64,000 nt of DNA, from positions 1 through 64,000 of the forward strand of contig JAKAPI010000002.1 in assembly GCA_021807225.1 (NCBI GenBank), in the 5' to 3' direction. Both the position numbers and the translations under genes were made by a program. Shown here in pieces: positions 34,165 to 43,088 of this stretch (position 1 is its first letter; each line of letters begins with the position of its first letter). The notes under the pieces were generated by a model. It worked only from the letters and a program-made list of their open reading frames with translations, did not search any database and was not told the origin of the DNA. This stretch comes from an archaeon (GTDB lineage: Archaea; Thermoproteota; Nitrososphaeria; Nitrososphaerales; UBA183).

Positions 34165-34617
34165 TCACGCCACAAGGTCGAACTCGATTTCCAGCTCCCT
34201 CTTCGAGTTCCTGAACCTCTGCTTTCCCAGCCTGATCCTTCCTATCTCAGCGGTGTTGTCGACGTGCCTCTCATTGCAGCAGTTGATGTTCCAGTCGGGG
34301 ATCCGTACGATCTTGAGGAGCGTCACCTCGCCAGGGACCGGGAAGAGGTCGTAGATCGCGTCTCCAAAGTGGCCCTCCGCCTCCTGCCTCTCCATCTGGA
34401 ACTCCAGTACCTCGGCCCCTTCGGATACCTTCCGGTTGGCCTCCTGTTCTATGCTGGCGAGCTCTTGGTCCGTGGGCCTGTGGTCGAACTGGACTGTCAG
34501 CCGTCCGTGGCTCCCGGAAGCGTACACCGAGGCTGTCCACTTTGCTCCCAGCACCTTCTGGGCCGCTCCTTTGACCACGTGCACGGCGGAATGGGTCCGG
34601 ACCTCCTCGTCGCTCAA
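34165..34617 (-). CDS. alaX: Alanyl-tRNA editing protein AlaX-like
   Basis: A 150-residue free-standing tRNA-SAD editing domain that hydrolyses mischarged Ser-tRNA(Ala) or Gly-tRNA(Ala). Zinc-binding motifs are His9-x3-His13 (HSAVHVV) and CCNERHVDNTAEIG with Cys and His. The size fits the short AlaX-S class. Its TTG start directly follows the TAG stop of the flavoprotein gene, so the two share a transcript. The tRNA-Arg gene lies just downstream on the same strand. Confidence 0.9.
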   Translation of the reverse strand: MSDEEVRTHSAVHVVKGAAQKVLGAKWTASVYASGSHGRLTVQFDHRPTDQELASIEQEANRKVSEGAEVLEFQMERQEAEGHFGDAIYDLFPVPGEVTLLKIVRIPDWNINCCNERHVDNTAEIGRIRLGKQRFRNSKRELEIEFDLVA

Positions 34618-35628
34618 CTAGAGCCTCGTCGCGATCTTGTAGAAGTCGCCCAGCCTGGTCTGAAGGCCGTAGCGCCTCTCGTTTCCCCGCATGTACAAGA
34701 AGATCGACATCAGGGTAGGGAGCATCCTCATCAGGCTGAACCTGTCCTCCACCTTCGCCTTGATGAACTCGTACACCTTGGCGTACACCGAGAAGTGGTC
34801 GAGCACCGCGCGCCTGTACCCTTCGTTGTCGCCTAGGTGGTCCACATAGAGGTTGACGCACTGCATGCTCGGGATTATCCCCTCTCCGAGCATGGGGTAC
34901 ACAGTCCCGATGGACTCCCCTACTCCGGTCACCTTCCCATCGAAGAACGGCTCCATGAACTTCGGAGGGGTGACTCTCACGGGTCTCCCAATCCGCTTGA
35001 CGATCTCGCAGTGGTATTTTTTCGCGAACTCGTCGAGTTCGTAGCGATACCTCCCGCGGAGGTCGCCGGCGCCCACGTGCGCCATGCCGTCACCCAGGGG
35101 GAAGTACCACCAGTACCCGGTGAGGCCTGGATAGGGCTTGATCACGAAGTCGTCGTAGGGGAGCTCCTTCGACTTCACCTGATATTCGAGCGAAGGGATT
35201 AGGAGGTCCTCGCTGGCCTTCGGGAGGAGCGACCGGTGCATCCCGGTCGCGTCGACTACGGCGTCGAAGTCCTTGAAGTTCCCATCCACCTCCTTGATTT
35301 GGGCGCCCCAGTGGATCCTCTTTCCCTTCAGCATGTCCTCGGTGAGCCTGTGCTTGTCGTAGGTGACGAGACCTCTGAGCGGGATGTTGATCTCCTCGTC
35401 GCCCAGGTCGACGACCATGTTCTTCCCCTTGTGCAGGACGTAGTCGTCGAAGTTGAAGCCCGCCTCCTTGACCAGGTCGGAGATGAATGGCTGACTCGTC
35501 CCCCAGGCGCAGACCGTGTACCAGTTCTTCTCTGTCCTGGCTTCGAAGGCTTCCGCCTCGACGCCGGAGGGGAGGCGGTTCAGCAGATAGGCTCCGGCTA
35601 CTCCTGTCCCCACGACCGCAATCTTCAC
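34618..35628 (-). CDS. FAD-dependent oxidoreductase, geranylgeranyl-reductase-like
   Basis: A 336-residue flavoprotein. The N-terminal dinucleotide-binding motif VVGTGVAGAYL is followed by VVDATGMHRSLLP, YWWYFPLGDGMAHVGAG and the FAD-contacting GESIGTVYPMLGEGIIPSMQ. This layout matches the GGR/FixC family. It is shorter than the classical GGR at 43089-44561. A lipid or quinone reductase role is possible. It is co-transcribed with alaX. Confidence 0.82.
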   Translation of the reverse strand: MKIAVVGTGVAGAYLLNRLPSGVEAEAFEARTEKNWYTVCAWGTSQPFISDLVKEAGFNFDDYVLHKGKNMVVDLGDEEINIPLRGLVTYDKHRLTEDMLKGKRIHWGAQIKEVDGNFKDFDAVVDATGMHRSLLPKASEDLLIPSLEYQVKSKELPYDDFVIKPYPGLTGYWWYFPLGDGMAHVGAGDLRGRYRYELDEFAKKYHCEIVKRIGRPVRVTPPKFMEPFFDGKVTGVGESIGTVYPMLGEGIIPSMQCVNLYVDHLGDNEGYRRAVLDHFSVYAKVYEFIKAKVEDRFSLMRMLPTLMSIFLYMRGNERRYGLQTRLGDFYKIATRL

Positions 35629-35714
35629 CAGTCTTCAGCCCCCATTGTTCCCTGCCTTCCGGCCCCCTTTTTACCTGTCGCCCTAACCATCTTCCTCTCA
35701 TGAAGGCGAAGGCA

Positions 35715-35733
35715 ATCCTAATATACGTAGGAT
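35715..35733 (+). promoter_or_regulatory. Citrate synthase promoter with inverted repeat over TATA
   Basis: ATCCTA (35715-35720) and TAGGAT (35728-35733) form a perfect inverted repeat around the TATA-like AATATAC. The start codon at 35751 lies about 27 nt from the box. A protein bound here would block TBP. Repressor identity is unknown, but see the N-terminal extension of the gene product. Confidence 0.5.
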
Positions 35734-35750
35734 ATTGAATATAATGAGCC

Positions 35751-36998
35751 ATGCCAAGGCCTCAGAACCCCGACATCGATTTCACCACCGTCAAGCTGTC
35801 GAAGGAGACCCAGGCGAAGCTCGCCGCCATCGGCAAGTATGGAGAGACCATGGACCAGATCATCCAGCACCTCACCACCCAGACGAAGGGCCTCGAGGAC
35901 GTGGTCGCCGGCAAGAGCTCTATCTGCTACATAGACGGCCACGAGGGCCGGCTGCTCTACCGCGGGTATGACATCGCGGACCTCGCAGCCCTTTCGACCT
36001 ATGAAGAGACGACGTACCTGCTTTGGAACGGGCGGCTCCCGACCTCGCTCGAACTCAAGGCTTTCACCGAGGAGCTTACCTCGAAGCGCCCCATCCCTCG
36101 CGAGCTCGTATCCATCCTCACCACCCTCCCGCAGAACTGTGACACCATGGACGCACTCAGGGTCGGGGTGTCGGCGCTTGGGGTCTTCGATGACCCGATG
36201 TACTCCCAGCAGGAGAAAGCGATGTCGATCGCGTCCAAGATCGGCACGGTCGTGGCGGCCATCCACAGGCACAAGCACGACCAGGACGTAATCCCCCCCA
36301 GAGAGGATCTGTCGTTCGCCTCCAACTTCCTTTACATGGTAACGGGAAAGGTGCCTTCCGACGCTGATGCCCGGCTGATGAACGTCCTGCTGATCCTCCA
36401 CGCCGACCACGAGTTCAACGCCTCGACCTTCACTGCGAGGGTGATCGCTTCCACCCTCTCAGACATCTATTCCGCGATAACCGGAGCCGTCGGGGCCCTC
36501 AAGGGCCCGCTCCACGGCGGGGCAAACGAGAAGGTGGTCGAGATGACCAATGAGATCGGGACTCCGGACAGGGCGGACGCCTACGTCAGGGCCAAGCTGG
36601 CGAGCAAGGCGAAGATCAACGGGTTCGGCCACAGGGTCTACAGGACGATGGACCCCAGGGCAAGGATCCTCAAAGACATGGCTGAGCACTTCGTCCGGAC
36701 GGAGAAGGAGAAGCAGTCGCTCGAAGTCATCGAACGAATCGAAGCGATCCTGCTCAAGGAGAAGAGCCTACACCCCAACGTCGACCTGTTCTCGGGCCTA
36801 GCGTTGAACCACATCGGGGTCCCGAGCTATCTCTTCACCCCGGTGTTCGCTGTCGGGCGCACGCCCGGCTGGCTCGCTCACGTCCTAGAGCAGTACGCAG
36901 ACAACAGGATAATCAGGCCCATCTCTGACTACGTCGGCCCGCAGCTTACCGCATACGTCCCCATCGAAAAGCGCGCGTCGTCGGGAGTGAGGCCATGA
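35751..36998 (+). CDS. gltA: Citrate synthase with ribbon-helix-helix-like N-terminal extension
   Basis: Condenses oxaloacetate and acetyl-CoA to citrate. The catalytic core begins near residue 48 (VVAGKSSICYIDGHEGRLLYRGYDI) and contains PLHGGANEKV and GFGHRVYRTMDPRA with the active-site His residues. At 415 residues it is longer than typical archaeal enzymes of about 375-380. The extra residues 11-43 (TVKLSKETQAKLAAIGKYGE, then TMDQIIQHL) resemble the strand-helix-helix of VapB/RHH-type archaeal proteins. The next gene overlaps by four bases. Confidence 0.95.
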   Translation: MPRPQNPDIDFTTVKLSKETQAKLAAIGKYGETMDQIIQHLTTQTKGLEDVVAGKSSICYIDGHEGRLLYRGYDIADLAALSTYEETTYLLWNGRLPTSLELKAFTEELTSKRPIPRELVSILTTLPQNCDTMDALRVGVSALGVFDDPMYSQQEKAMSIASKIGTVVAAIHRHKHDQDVIPPREDLSFASNFLYMVTGKVPSDADARLMNVLLILHADHEFNASTFTARVIASTLSDIYSAITGAVGALKGPLHGGANEKVVEMTNEIGTPDRADAYVRAKLASKAKINGFGHRVYRTMDPRARILKDMAEHFVRTEKEKQSLEVIERIEAILLKEKSLHPNVDLFSGLALNHIGVPSYLFTPVFAVGRTPGWLAHVLEQYADNRIIRPISDYVGPQLTAYVPIEKRASSGVRP

Positions 36999-37420
36999 GG
37001 GTCGAGGCCCTGATCAAGCGGAGCCCGGTGACAATCAGCCCGGGCGCCACCATCCGTCAGGCAGCCGAGGTGTTCGCCCGCGAGAAGATAGGGCTCCTGG
37101 TGGTCGCGTCTTCCGTCACCCCCGTCAGGGCCCAGGCTGTGATCTCAGAGAGGGACGTGGTGAGAGCGGTGGCGAAGGGGACCCCTCTGACCGCCCAGCT
37201 CGAGGTCGTCGCGTCCAAGAAGCTCATCAGCGTCAAACGGTCTGACAGGCCGTCCAAGGCCGTCCGCCTCATGATGGATAACGGGATAAGGCACCTGATC
37301 GTGGAGAACGACGACGGCACGCTGTTCGGGGTCATATCGATACGCGACTTCTTCCGCGAGGCCAAACTCCTCCAGGCATTCCTCAGAGACGAGTCTGAAG
37401 ACGTCCACGGAGTCGACTAA
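36995..37420 (+). CDS. CBS-domain pair protein
   Basis: A 141-residue protein with two CBS motifs (about residues 5-65 and 72-130), a module that binds adenine nucleotides and senses energy state. Motif-like segments are TIRQAAEVFAREKIGLLVV and KAVRLMMDNGIRHLIV. The ATG overlaps the citrate synthase stop as ATGA, so the pair is translationally coupled. Allosteric control of citrate synthase by AMP/ATP through this protein is a reasonable inference. Confidence 0.9.
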   Translation: MRVEALIKRSPVTISPGATIRQAAEVFAREKIGLLVVASSVTPVRAQAVISERDVVRAVAKGTPLTAQLEVVASKKLISVKRSDRPSKAVRLMMDNGIRHLIVENDDGTLFGVISIRDFFREAKLLQAFLRDESEDVHGVD

Positions 37421-37463
37421 CCCCACCAATCTTAAATAGCGTGAGACGGTCGCGAATTCGAAG

Positions 37464-37835
37464 ATGGCTCTTTTCGGGGATATCGGGACCGTCTTCGTGA
37501 TGGGCCTAGTCGGTATGATGTTCACGCTCCCCGTGGTGATTCTCCCCCGGCTCTTCGCGCCGAGGCGCCCCAACCCAATCAAGAACGCACCCTTCGAGTG
37601 CGGCCAGGTCCCCCAGGGAGCTGGCAAGATGCACTTCATGATGCAATACTACGCCTACCTTCTCATGTTCATAGTCTTCGATGTCCTCGCTATGTTCCTG
37701 TACGCCTGGGCCGCTGCCTACGAGCCCCTGGGCCTCGGCCTCTCGTCTGACTGGATGGTCACCCTGTTCATGGGCCTCCTGTTCATCCCCATGGCGTTCG
37801 CCCTCGTCCTCGCAGGGAAGCGGGAGCTTTGGTAG
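37464..37835 (+). CDS. nuoA: NADH-quinone oxidoreductase subunit A
   Basis: A 123-residue complex I membrane subunit with three TM helices. The conserved loop after TM1 contains [12 protein letters not shown], and the quinone-channel segment [17 protein letters not shown] follows. A CTTAAATAG box about 27 nt upstream fits leaderless transcription. First of four consecutive nuo genes. Confidence 0.93.
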   Translation: MALFGDIGTVFVMGLVGMMFTLPVVILPRLFAPRRPNPIKNAPFECGQVPQGAGKMHFMMQYYAYLLMFIVFDVLAMFLYAWAAAYEPLGLGLSSDWMVTLFMGLLFIPMAFALVLAGKRELW

Positions 37836-38356
37836 TGGCGCAGCAGCAGAAGAGCGGCGCCTTCCAGGTCCTGGTCGGGAAGATCGACGACGTCCTGCAG
37901 TACGCCATCGGCGACCCCATGCGCTACCTGGCCAACTGGGGGCGCCTCTACTCCCTCTGGCCGGTCCACTTGGAGACCGCCTGCTGCTCGGTGGAGATCG
38001 GGGCGGCCGCCGGCTCGCGCTTTGACATGGAGAGGTTCGGCGCGCTGGAGGCGTTCGGGTCCCTCAGGCAGTGCGACCTCCTGATTGTCATGGGCACCGT
38101 GACCCGCAAGCTCGCTCCCAGGCTCAAGCTAGTCTACGACCAGATGGCAGAGCCCAAGTGGGTAATCGCCATGGGGGCCTGCAGCATAACCGGAGGGCTG
38201 TACTTCGATTCATACAACGTCCTAAGGGGGATCGACGATATCATACCAGTAGATGTCTACGTTCCCGGGTGCCCTCCGAGGGCAGAGGCGTTTCTCCAGG
38301 GCCTCGTCCTGCTCCAAGAGAAGATCCGCAGAGCCCCGTCCCTAAGCGGCCGGTGA
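37835..38356 (+). CDS. nuoB: NADH-quinone oxidoreductase subunit B
   Basis: A 173-residue subunit that holds the N2 4Fe-4S cluster. All four Cys ligands are present: Cys50-Cys51 (TACCSVEIG), Cys116 (GACSITGG) and Cys146 (VPGCPPRAE). GTG 37835 shares its first base with the nuoA stop, and an in-frame TTG lies at 37829. No cluster ligand is missing, so the peripheral arm should be functional. Confidence 0.95.
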   Translation: MAQQQKSGAFQVLVGKIDDVLQYAIGDPMRYLANWGRLYSLWPVHLETACCSVEIGAAAGSRFDMERFGALEAFGSLRQCDLLIVMGTVTRKLAPRLKLVYDQMAEPKWVIAMGACSITGGLYFDSYNVLRGIDDIIPVDVYVPGCPPRAEAFLQGLVLLQEKIRRAPSLSGR

Positions 38357-38363
38357 CGGCCAG

Positions 38364-38924
38364 ATGAGCAAGGCACCAACCCCCGCTCCTCCTCCGCCTA
38401 GGCCCGCCGCTTCGCTGGCACCTGCGCCTCCCCCTGTCCCTGCCACAGCCCCAAAGCCCGAGCCGATCCGGGCAAAGGCACTGGCGGCACAGCTGACCGC
38501 GAAGTTCCCAGAGGTCAAAGTCGACTGGATGAAGGAGAGGCGGCTGAAGGTCTCCACCAACGCGATGCGCATCAAGGAAGTCGGGTTGTTCGCCAGGAGC
38601 ACGCTGGGCTTCGACCACATCGGCACTGTTAGCGGCGTCGACTGGATTGCGAAGAACGAGCTGGAGGTCGTGTACTTCGTCGGCTCCACCACCCCTGGAC
38701 AGGAGGACTTCGTCCTGGCCGTCTCGGAGCGCATCGCCCGGGACAACCCCGTCGTCCCCACCATGGTGGACGTGTGGAAGGGGGCGGAGTACCACGAACG
38801 GGAGACCCACGAGATGTTCGGGATCAACTTCCAGGGGCACCCCGACCAGAGCCACCTCTTTCTGCCAGAGGACTGGAACGAGCTGCCGCCGCTTCGCAAG
38901 GACTACGTCTCGCCGGGGAGATGA
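38364..38924 (+). CDS. nuoC: NADH-quinone oxidoreductase subunit C
   Basis: A 186-residue peripheral-arm subunit. The 30-kDa-subunit signature WKGAEYHERETHEMFGI is followed by PLRKDYV at the end. Residues 1-33 form a Pro/Ala-rich extension (PAPPPPRPAASLAPAPP) that is not part of the fold and is probably flexible. It lies eight bases after nuoB and five before nuoD. Confidence 0.93.
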   Translation: MSKAPTPAPPPPRPAASLAPAPPPVPATAPKPEPIRAKALAAQLTAKFPEVKVDWMKERRLKVSTNAMRIKEVGLFARSTLGFDHIGTVSGVDWIAKNELEVVYFVGSTTPGQEDFVLAVSERIARDNPVVPTMVDVWKGAEYHERETHEMFGINFQGHPDQSHLFLPEDWNELPPLRKDYVSPGR

Positions 38925-38928
38925 CGTC

Positions 38929-40047
38929 ATGACTCAAGAGGCAGAATACTCCCCCGACGCCGACAGGATCATGTCTGTGTCGCTCGGTCCCCAGCACCCG
39001 GGCGCAGGCCACTTCCGGATCAAGCTCTGGCTCGACGGGGACTACGTGGTGCGGTCGGAGCCGGACGCAGGCTATGTGCACCGCGGCGAGGAGAAGATGG
39101 GGGAGTACAGAAACTACATCCAGAACGTCCCGCACCTCGAAAGGCCAGTCATACTCGACAGCTCGAACATACTCTTCCCTTACGCCCTCGGCGTAGACGA
39201 GCTCATGAACAACAAGGTGCCTCAGCGGGCACAGTACCTTCGGGTGATAATGTCGGAGACAAACCGCATCATCTCCCACATGTACTTCCTGGCGATCCAG
39301 GGCCTCTTTCTCGGCCACACGACCATGATCACCTGGTGCATGGGGGACCGCGACTTTTGGATCGACTTTGCCGAGCGCATAGGCGGAGCCCGGGTCACCT
39401 TCGCCTACATCATCCCCGGGGGCGTGAGGAACGACATCCCCGCCTACGCGATCGAGAAGGGGCTCAACACCTGCGACTGGTTCGACAAGAGGATGGATGA
39501 GTACGAGAAGATATTCTTCCGCAACCCCATGGTCCACCAGCGCTCCGACGGGATAGGGGTCCTGAGCAGGGAGGACGCGATAGCCTATGGGGCTACGGGG
39601 ACCGTGGCAAGGGCGTCGGGGGTTTCCGTGGACGTGAGAAAGGACGAGCCATACAGCGCCTACGAGGACTTTGAGTTCAAGACCCCCGTGATGACCCAGG
39701 GGGACGTCTACGCCAGGGCCTACGTCGCTCTCCTGGACATGAGGGAATCGGTCAAGATCATCAGGCAGGCTCTGAAGAAGCTCCCCCAGGGTCCGGTCCG
39801 CCTCAAGCTTGGCCCCCAGCCCAGGGTCCCGGCTGGAGAGGTGTACTCGCGCACCGAGGCGGCCAGGGGCGAGATGTCATACTACATAGTAAGCGACGGT
39901 TCCCCGAGGCCCTACAGGCTGAAGATCGGAGTCCCATCTACCAAGAACCTCAGGGTGCTCCCCCTGCTGCTCAGGAACGTGCACGTGGCCGACATACCCC
40001 CGATATACTGGGGGCTCAACTACTGGCCCGTCGAAGCAGACCGGTAG
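38929..40047 (+). CDS. nuoD: NADH-quinone oxidoreductase subunit D
   Basis: A 372-residue hydrogenase-large-subunit homologue that lines the quinone site. The N-terminal SLGPQHPGAGHFRI contains the conserved His that contacts quinone. GYVHRGEEKMGE and the C-terminal EAARGEMSYYIVSDG also fit. The frame is open upstream to 38647, but ATG 38929 gives the normal start. It is the last nuo gene here; the H-N genes are not adjacent. Confidence 0.95.
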   Translation: MTQEAEYSPDADRIMSVSLGPQHPGAGHFRIKLWLDGDYVVRSEPDAGYVHRGEEKMGEYRNYIQNVPHLERPVILDSSNILFPYALGVDELMNNKVPQRAQYLRVIMSETNRIISHMYFLAIQGLFLGHTTMITWCMGDRDFWIDFAERIGGARVTFAYIIPGGVRNDIPAYAIEKGLNTCDWFDKRMDEYEKIFFRNPMVHQRSDGIGVLSREDAIAYGATGTVARASGVSVDVRKDEPYSAYEDFEFKTPVMTQGDVYARAYVALLDMRESVKIIRQALKKLPQGPVRLKLGPQPRVPAGEVYSRTEAARGEMSYYIVSDGSPRPYRLKIGVPSTKNLRVLPLLLRNVHVADIPPIYWGLNYWPVEADR

Positions 40048-40120
40048 CCGTCACTTGCGCTGAAGCGCCGCCCGGACCAGACTCCTTCCCAACGAGCGTA
40101 GACTGTGCCGCCCGCACAGG

Positions 40121-41044
40121 TCAGGCAGGTGACTCGGCGCCCCCGGTCGGCGGCGCGAACGGCTCTGCCTCGGGGAGCCTCTCTCCCCTGTGGAAGACGT
40201 AGATTCCGGCGACGATCAATCCTCCTCCTAGCAGCTGGACCGACGTTATCTGCTCTCCGAGGAACAGAAGGGCGAAAACGGCACCGAAGATCGTCGAACT
40301 CGACCAGACGAGCAGCATCCGTATTGCGCCCAGGCGCTTGACGGCCGCGATGAAGAGGTAAGTCCCTCCGGCCACGGCCAGGGCAAGCATCCCCATGGCT
40401 GCGAGGTCCGTGACGCTGAACCTCAGAGGGACCAAGGCCGCGACGAAAATGACCGTCAGGGCGCCTCCCCCGATCAGGTTCCTGAACTTGCCGAGGAGGG
40501 ATGGGTCGAGCCGCTTCGAGACAACGGCCATCACGCTGTTCTCCACCCCCCACAACACGGTCGACCCCAGGACGAGGATGTTCCCGGTGAGGCCCTGGAA
40601 GAAGGCTAGGTTCGACAGGTCCAGGTTGGTCGACACGACGAGCAGCCCGGCGACTATGAGCAGGGCTCGGGCAGCCATCCCCCTGCTGAGCCTCTCCTTG
40701 AACGCCGAGTACGCGATGACGGTCGTGAACAGCACTTCTCCATTCGCAAGCAGCGACGCGTTCACCGCAGTCGTCCTGCTCAACCCCTCGAAGTACATCA
40801 GCGGCGCCAACCCGGCACCCACCAGCCCGAAGAAGACCAGATACCGGAACGAGCCCTGGTCGGGCTTCCTCTTCGGCTGGTAAGTCAGGAGCACGAAGCC
40901 GGAAAGCAGTATCGAAAGTCCCGTGACCACGATCGGGGAGTTGTCGTTCAGGGAGAACTTCGCGAGAGTGGAGACCGACCCGGCGCAGACGGAGCCGGCG
41001 ATGGCGAGGATGTACCCCTTCGTCGTCTCTGACCTGGCGGTCAC
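40121..41044 (-). CDS. EamA/DMT-family transporter
   Basis: A 307-residue membrane protein with ten TM segments in two EamA repeats. Signatures include a Gly/Ser-rich first TM (AIAGSVCAGSVSTLAKFSL) and the repeat ends AVNASLLANGEVLFTTVIAY and LVWSSSTIFGAVFALLFLGE. The family moves amino acids, nucleotide sugars or other small metabolites. The gene is convergent with nuoD and interrupts the expected nuo order. Confidence 0.88.
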   Translation of the reverse strand: MTARSETTKGYILAIAGSVCAGSVSTLAKFSLNDNSPIVVTGLSILLSGFVLLTYQPKRKPDQGSFRYLVFFGLVGAGLAPLMYFEGLSRTTAVNASLLANGEVLFTTVIAYSAFKERLSRGMAARALLIVAGLLVVSTNLDLSNLAFFQGLTGNILVLGSTVLWGVENSVMAVVSKRLDPSLLGKFRNLIGGGALTVIFVAALVPLRFSVTDLAAMGMLALAVAGGTYLFIAAVKRLGAIRMLLVWSSSTIFGAVFALLFLGEQITSVQLLGGGLIVAGIYVFHRGERLPEAEPFAPPTGGAESPA

Positions 41045-41104
41045 CTGTGAACCCTTACCGGTATGGAGTCGAAGTCTTAAATCAGGTCGCGCCTCCCACT
41101 CGGT

Positions 41105-41494
41105 GTGTCCGCCAACGCCGAAGTGTTGGACGAACTACGAAAAATAAGAGAGCTCCTCACGCCCAAGCCAGCGTCTCCTGCAGCCCCCGAACCGAATGGG
41201 CTGTCAGCAGAATTCAAAGCGTTCCTGAAGAACTACAAGGTGCTGGGACTAGCGGTGGCGTTCATCCTGGGTGTCTACCTGGGCGCGCTGGTTCAGGCGC
41301 TTGTCAAGGACCTTATCCTCCCGCTCATCGGCATCCCGCTGAGCGGCCTGGGAAACTTCACCACTTACTACTACACCTTCGCGGCACAGAAGTTCATGAT
41401 AGGCGACTTCATCGGCGCTGTGATCACCTTCCTCATCGTCGCGCTCATCATCTTCCTCATAGTCAAGATCGCCAAGCGCTACAAACTCGAATAG
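41105..41494 (+). CDS. mscL: Large-conductance mechanosensitive channel (MscL)
   Basis: A 129-residue channel subunit with a GTG start. After a charged N-terminal stretch (about 1-32), the MscL start FKAFLKNYKVLGLAVAFILG and first TM are followed by LVQALVKDLILPLIG. The second TM precedes the basic end IAKRYKLE. The N-terminal extension of about 30 residues is longer than in bacterial MscL. A CTTAAATC box lies about 27 nt upstream. Confidence 0.88.
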   Translation: MSANAEVLDELRKIRELLTPKPASPAAPEPNGLSAEFKAFLKNYKVLGLAVAFILGVYLGALVQALVKDLILPLIGIPLSGLGNFTTYYYTFAAQKFMIGDFIGAVITFLIVALIIFLIVKIAKRYKLE

Positions 41495-41513
41495 GGGCTC
41501 TCGCCCTTCTTTC
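41495..41513 (+). terminator. Short hairpin with T-rich tail
   Basis: GGGC (41495-41498) pairs with GCCC (41503-41506), followed by TTCTTTCT just after the mscL stop. Confidence 0.4.
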
Positions 41514-41558
41514 TCGGCCGTATCAAGTGAAAATCGTTAAGCAGACTGTCAACGCTAA

Positions 41559-42251
41559 TTGCCACAGTCGGTATTGTCCGATTCCCCGGATATCGGCACG
41601 GACATCACGATGAGCAGCAAGTTCGAGAAGGGATGGAAGACCCAGGAGACGGAGCCTTTCGGGAAGATGGTCCGCGACACCGTTCGCGGCCCACAGCCGA
41701 TGCGCCCCCAGATCCAGAAGGCTACCCAGCAGCTGACTGGGGAGATCAACCGACTGGACCAGGCGATGGGCCGGCTGAAGCAACGAGAGAACTCCATCTT
41801 CAAGAAGACTGTGACTGCAGTCCAAGCGCACGACCAGGAATCCAGCAAGGCGTACTCCAACGAGCTGGCCGAAGTCCGCAAGATGGAGAAGATCGTCACC
41901 CAGTCGAAGATCGCCCTAGAGCAGATCACGACCAGGCTTCAGACGGTCACCGACATCGGCGACTTCGCGTCCACAATCGCCCCGGCCATCGGGGTGATCA
42001 AGAACGTACGCGCTACCCTCGGCGAAGCGATGCCCGACGCCCAGGGAGCACTCGGTGAGATCGGCGCCCAGCTCAACTCGATCATGGTGGACGTCGGCCA
42101 GATAACTGGCACGACCTTCTACCAGGCCGAGAACAGCGAGGAGGCCAACAAGATCCTGGCGGAGGCGTCAGCCATCGCGGAGAAACGCATGGCAGAGACC
42201 CTCCCCGAAGTGCCGAACACAGCGGGTCAGTCCATCTTCACAAGCGAATAG
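41559..42251 (+). CDS. cdvB: CdvB-type ESCRT-III/Snf7 protein
   Basis: A 230-residue protein of the Snf7 fold that polymerises at membranes in archaeal cell division and vesicle release. The predicted helical hairpin includes IQKATQQLTGEINRLDQAMGRL and the basic helix 1 with RENSIFKK. Downstream helices carry VRKMEKIVTQSKIALEQI. The C-terminal wH/MIM-like part is short. TTG 41559 lies about 26 nt from a CGTTAAG box; ATG 41610 is an alternative. CdvA and CdvC are not in the window. Confidence 0.85.
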   Translation: MPQSVLSDSPDIGTDITMSSKFEKGWKTQETEPFGKMVRDTVRGPQPMRPQIQKATQQLTGEINRLDQAMGRLKQRENSIFKKTVTAVQAHDQESSKAYSNELAEVRKMEKIVTQSKIALEQITTRLQTVTDIGDFASTIAPAIGVIKNVRATLGEAMPDAQGALGEIGAQLNSIMVDVGQITGTTFYQAENSEEANKILAEASAIAEKRMAETLPEVPNTAGQSIFTSE

Positions 42252-42333
42252 ACACCCCCAGGCAGCTCGGCCCAAAGCCGGGCGGCCTTTCTTTCTGTCT
42301 CCGGAGCCAGGAGCGGAGGCCAGGGACTTCAGG

Positions 42334-43035
42334 CTATCCGGCTGGAGAAGAAGTGCTCCAGAGCAGCTCGAGGAACTCCTTCAAGTGGCTCGCCACCGCC
42401 GGGCTGTCGACCCAGCCGCACGCCGAGTGGTCTGGGAGCCCGATGAGTGCGACGCTGTCGTCCACCAGGAGGTCGAACGCCACGTGGTTTCCAGTCCTGA
42501 TCTCGACCCCCGGCGGGAGGAGCCCGATCCCTTCGTCGTCGCAGATGGCCCTCACCTCCACCCCCCTCGCCACCGATTCGGCGAGGAGCTCCATTATCTT
42601 GGCGTCCTCGAATCCCATGCTGGGCGCAACCACGATCACGCCCTGCTTCGCACCCCTGAGCATCTCGTACACCTTGTCCAATACCTTGCCCCTTCCGCGG
42701 AGGGTATACACTAGCTCGGCCTCTTCGGTCGGTTCCGACTTGTAGATCCTCTCCAGCTCTTTGAAGGTGTCCTCGAGCCTCGATGAAACCATGGCTCTGA
42801 CTCTGGTCGGCTCCTTGGCGCGGTAGGTGACCGGCTTCTTCACCACCTGCTCGACCCACCCCTTCGAGGCGAGGGTCCTCAGCGCAGTGTACGCGCTGGG
42901 GTACGGGATCTGGGACTCGCTGGCCACCTTCTTGGGCTCCGACGGCCCCAGCCCCGCCAGGGCGACGTAGGCCTTGGCCTCGTAGCTGGTCAGCCCGACG
43001 TCTTTCAGCTGCTCGACCACGTCAGCCCGGTTCAT
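42334..43035 (-). CDS. TrmB-family transcriptional regulator
   Basis: A protein of 233 residues. The N-terminal TrmB HTH (LKDVGLTSYEAKAYVALAGLG, then KKVASESQIPYPSAYTALRTLASKGWV) is followed by a phospholipase-D-like effector domain (VIVVAPSMGFEDAKIMELLAESVARGVEVRAI). ATG 43035 is chosen because the longer frame to 43068 would cover its own TATA box. It is divergent from the geranylgeranyl reductase gene with 53 bp between starts, so that gene is the likely target. The ligand is unknown. Confidence 0.9.
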   Translation of the reverse strand: MNRADVVEQLKDVGLTSYEAKAYVALAGLGPSEPKKVASESQIPYPSAYTALRTLASKGWVEQVVKKPVTYRAKEPTRVRAMVSSRLEDTFKELERIYKSEPTEEAELVYTLRGRGKVLDKVYEMLRGAKQGVIVVAPSMGFEDAKIMELLAESVARGVEVRAICDDEGIGLLPPGVEIRTGNHVAFDLLVDDSVALIGLPDHSACGWVDSPAVASHLKEFLELLWSTSSPAG

Positions 43036-43037
43036 AC

Positions 43038-43087
43038 TCGCAATATCGCCAAAGCACTTATATAGCATTTTCGTAGCGTTCGCAATA
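43038..43087. promoter_or_regulatory. Bidirectional promoter with one palindromic TATA box
   Basis: A single TATATA at 43059-43064 in CTTATATAG lies about 27 nt from the ATG of GGR (43089) and about 27 nt from the ATG of the TrmB gene (43035). Direct repeats TCGCAATA at 43038-43045 and 43080-43087 flank it, 42 bp apart. Both transcripts would be leaderless. Confidence 0.65.
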
Positions 43088-43088
43088 A

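Noticed and set aside
40020..40553. Minus-strand frame across nuoD end and EamA gene
   Set aside because: Arg-rich translation covering coding DNA of two genes in other frames.
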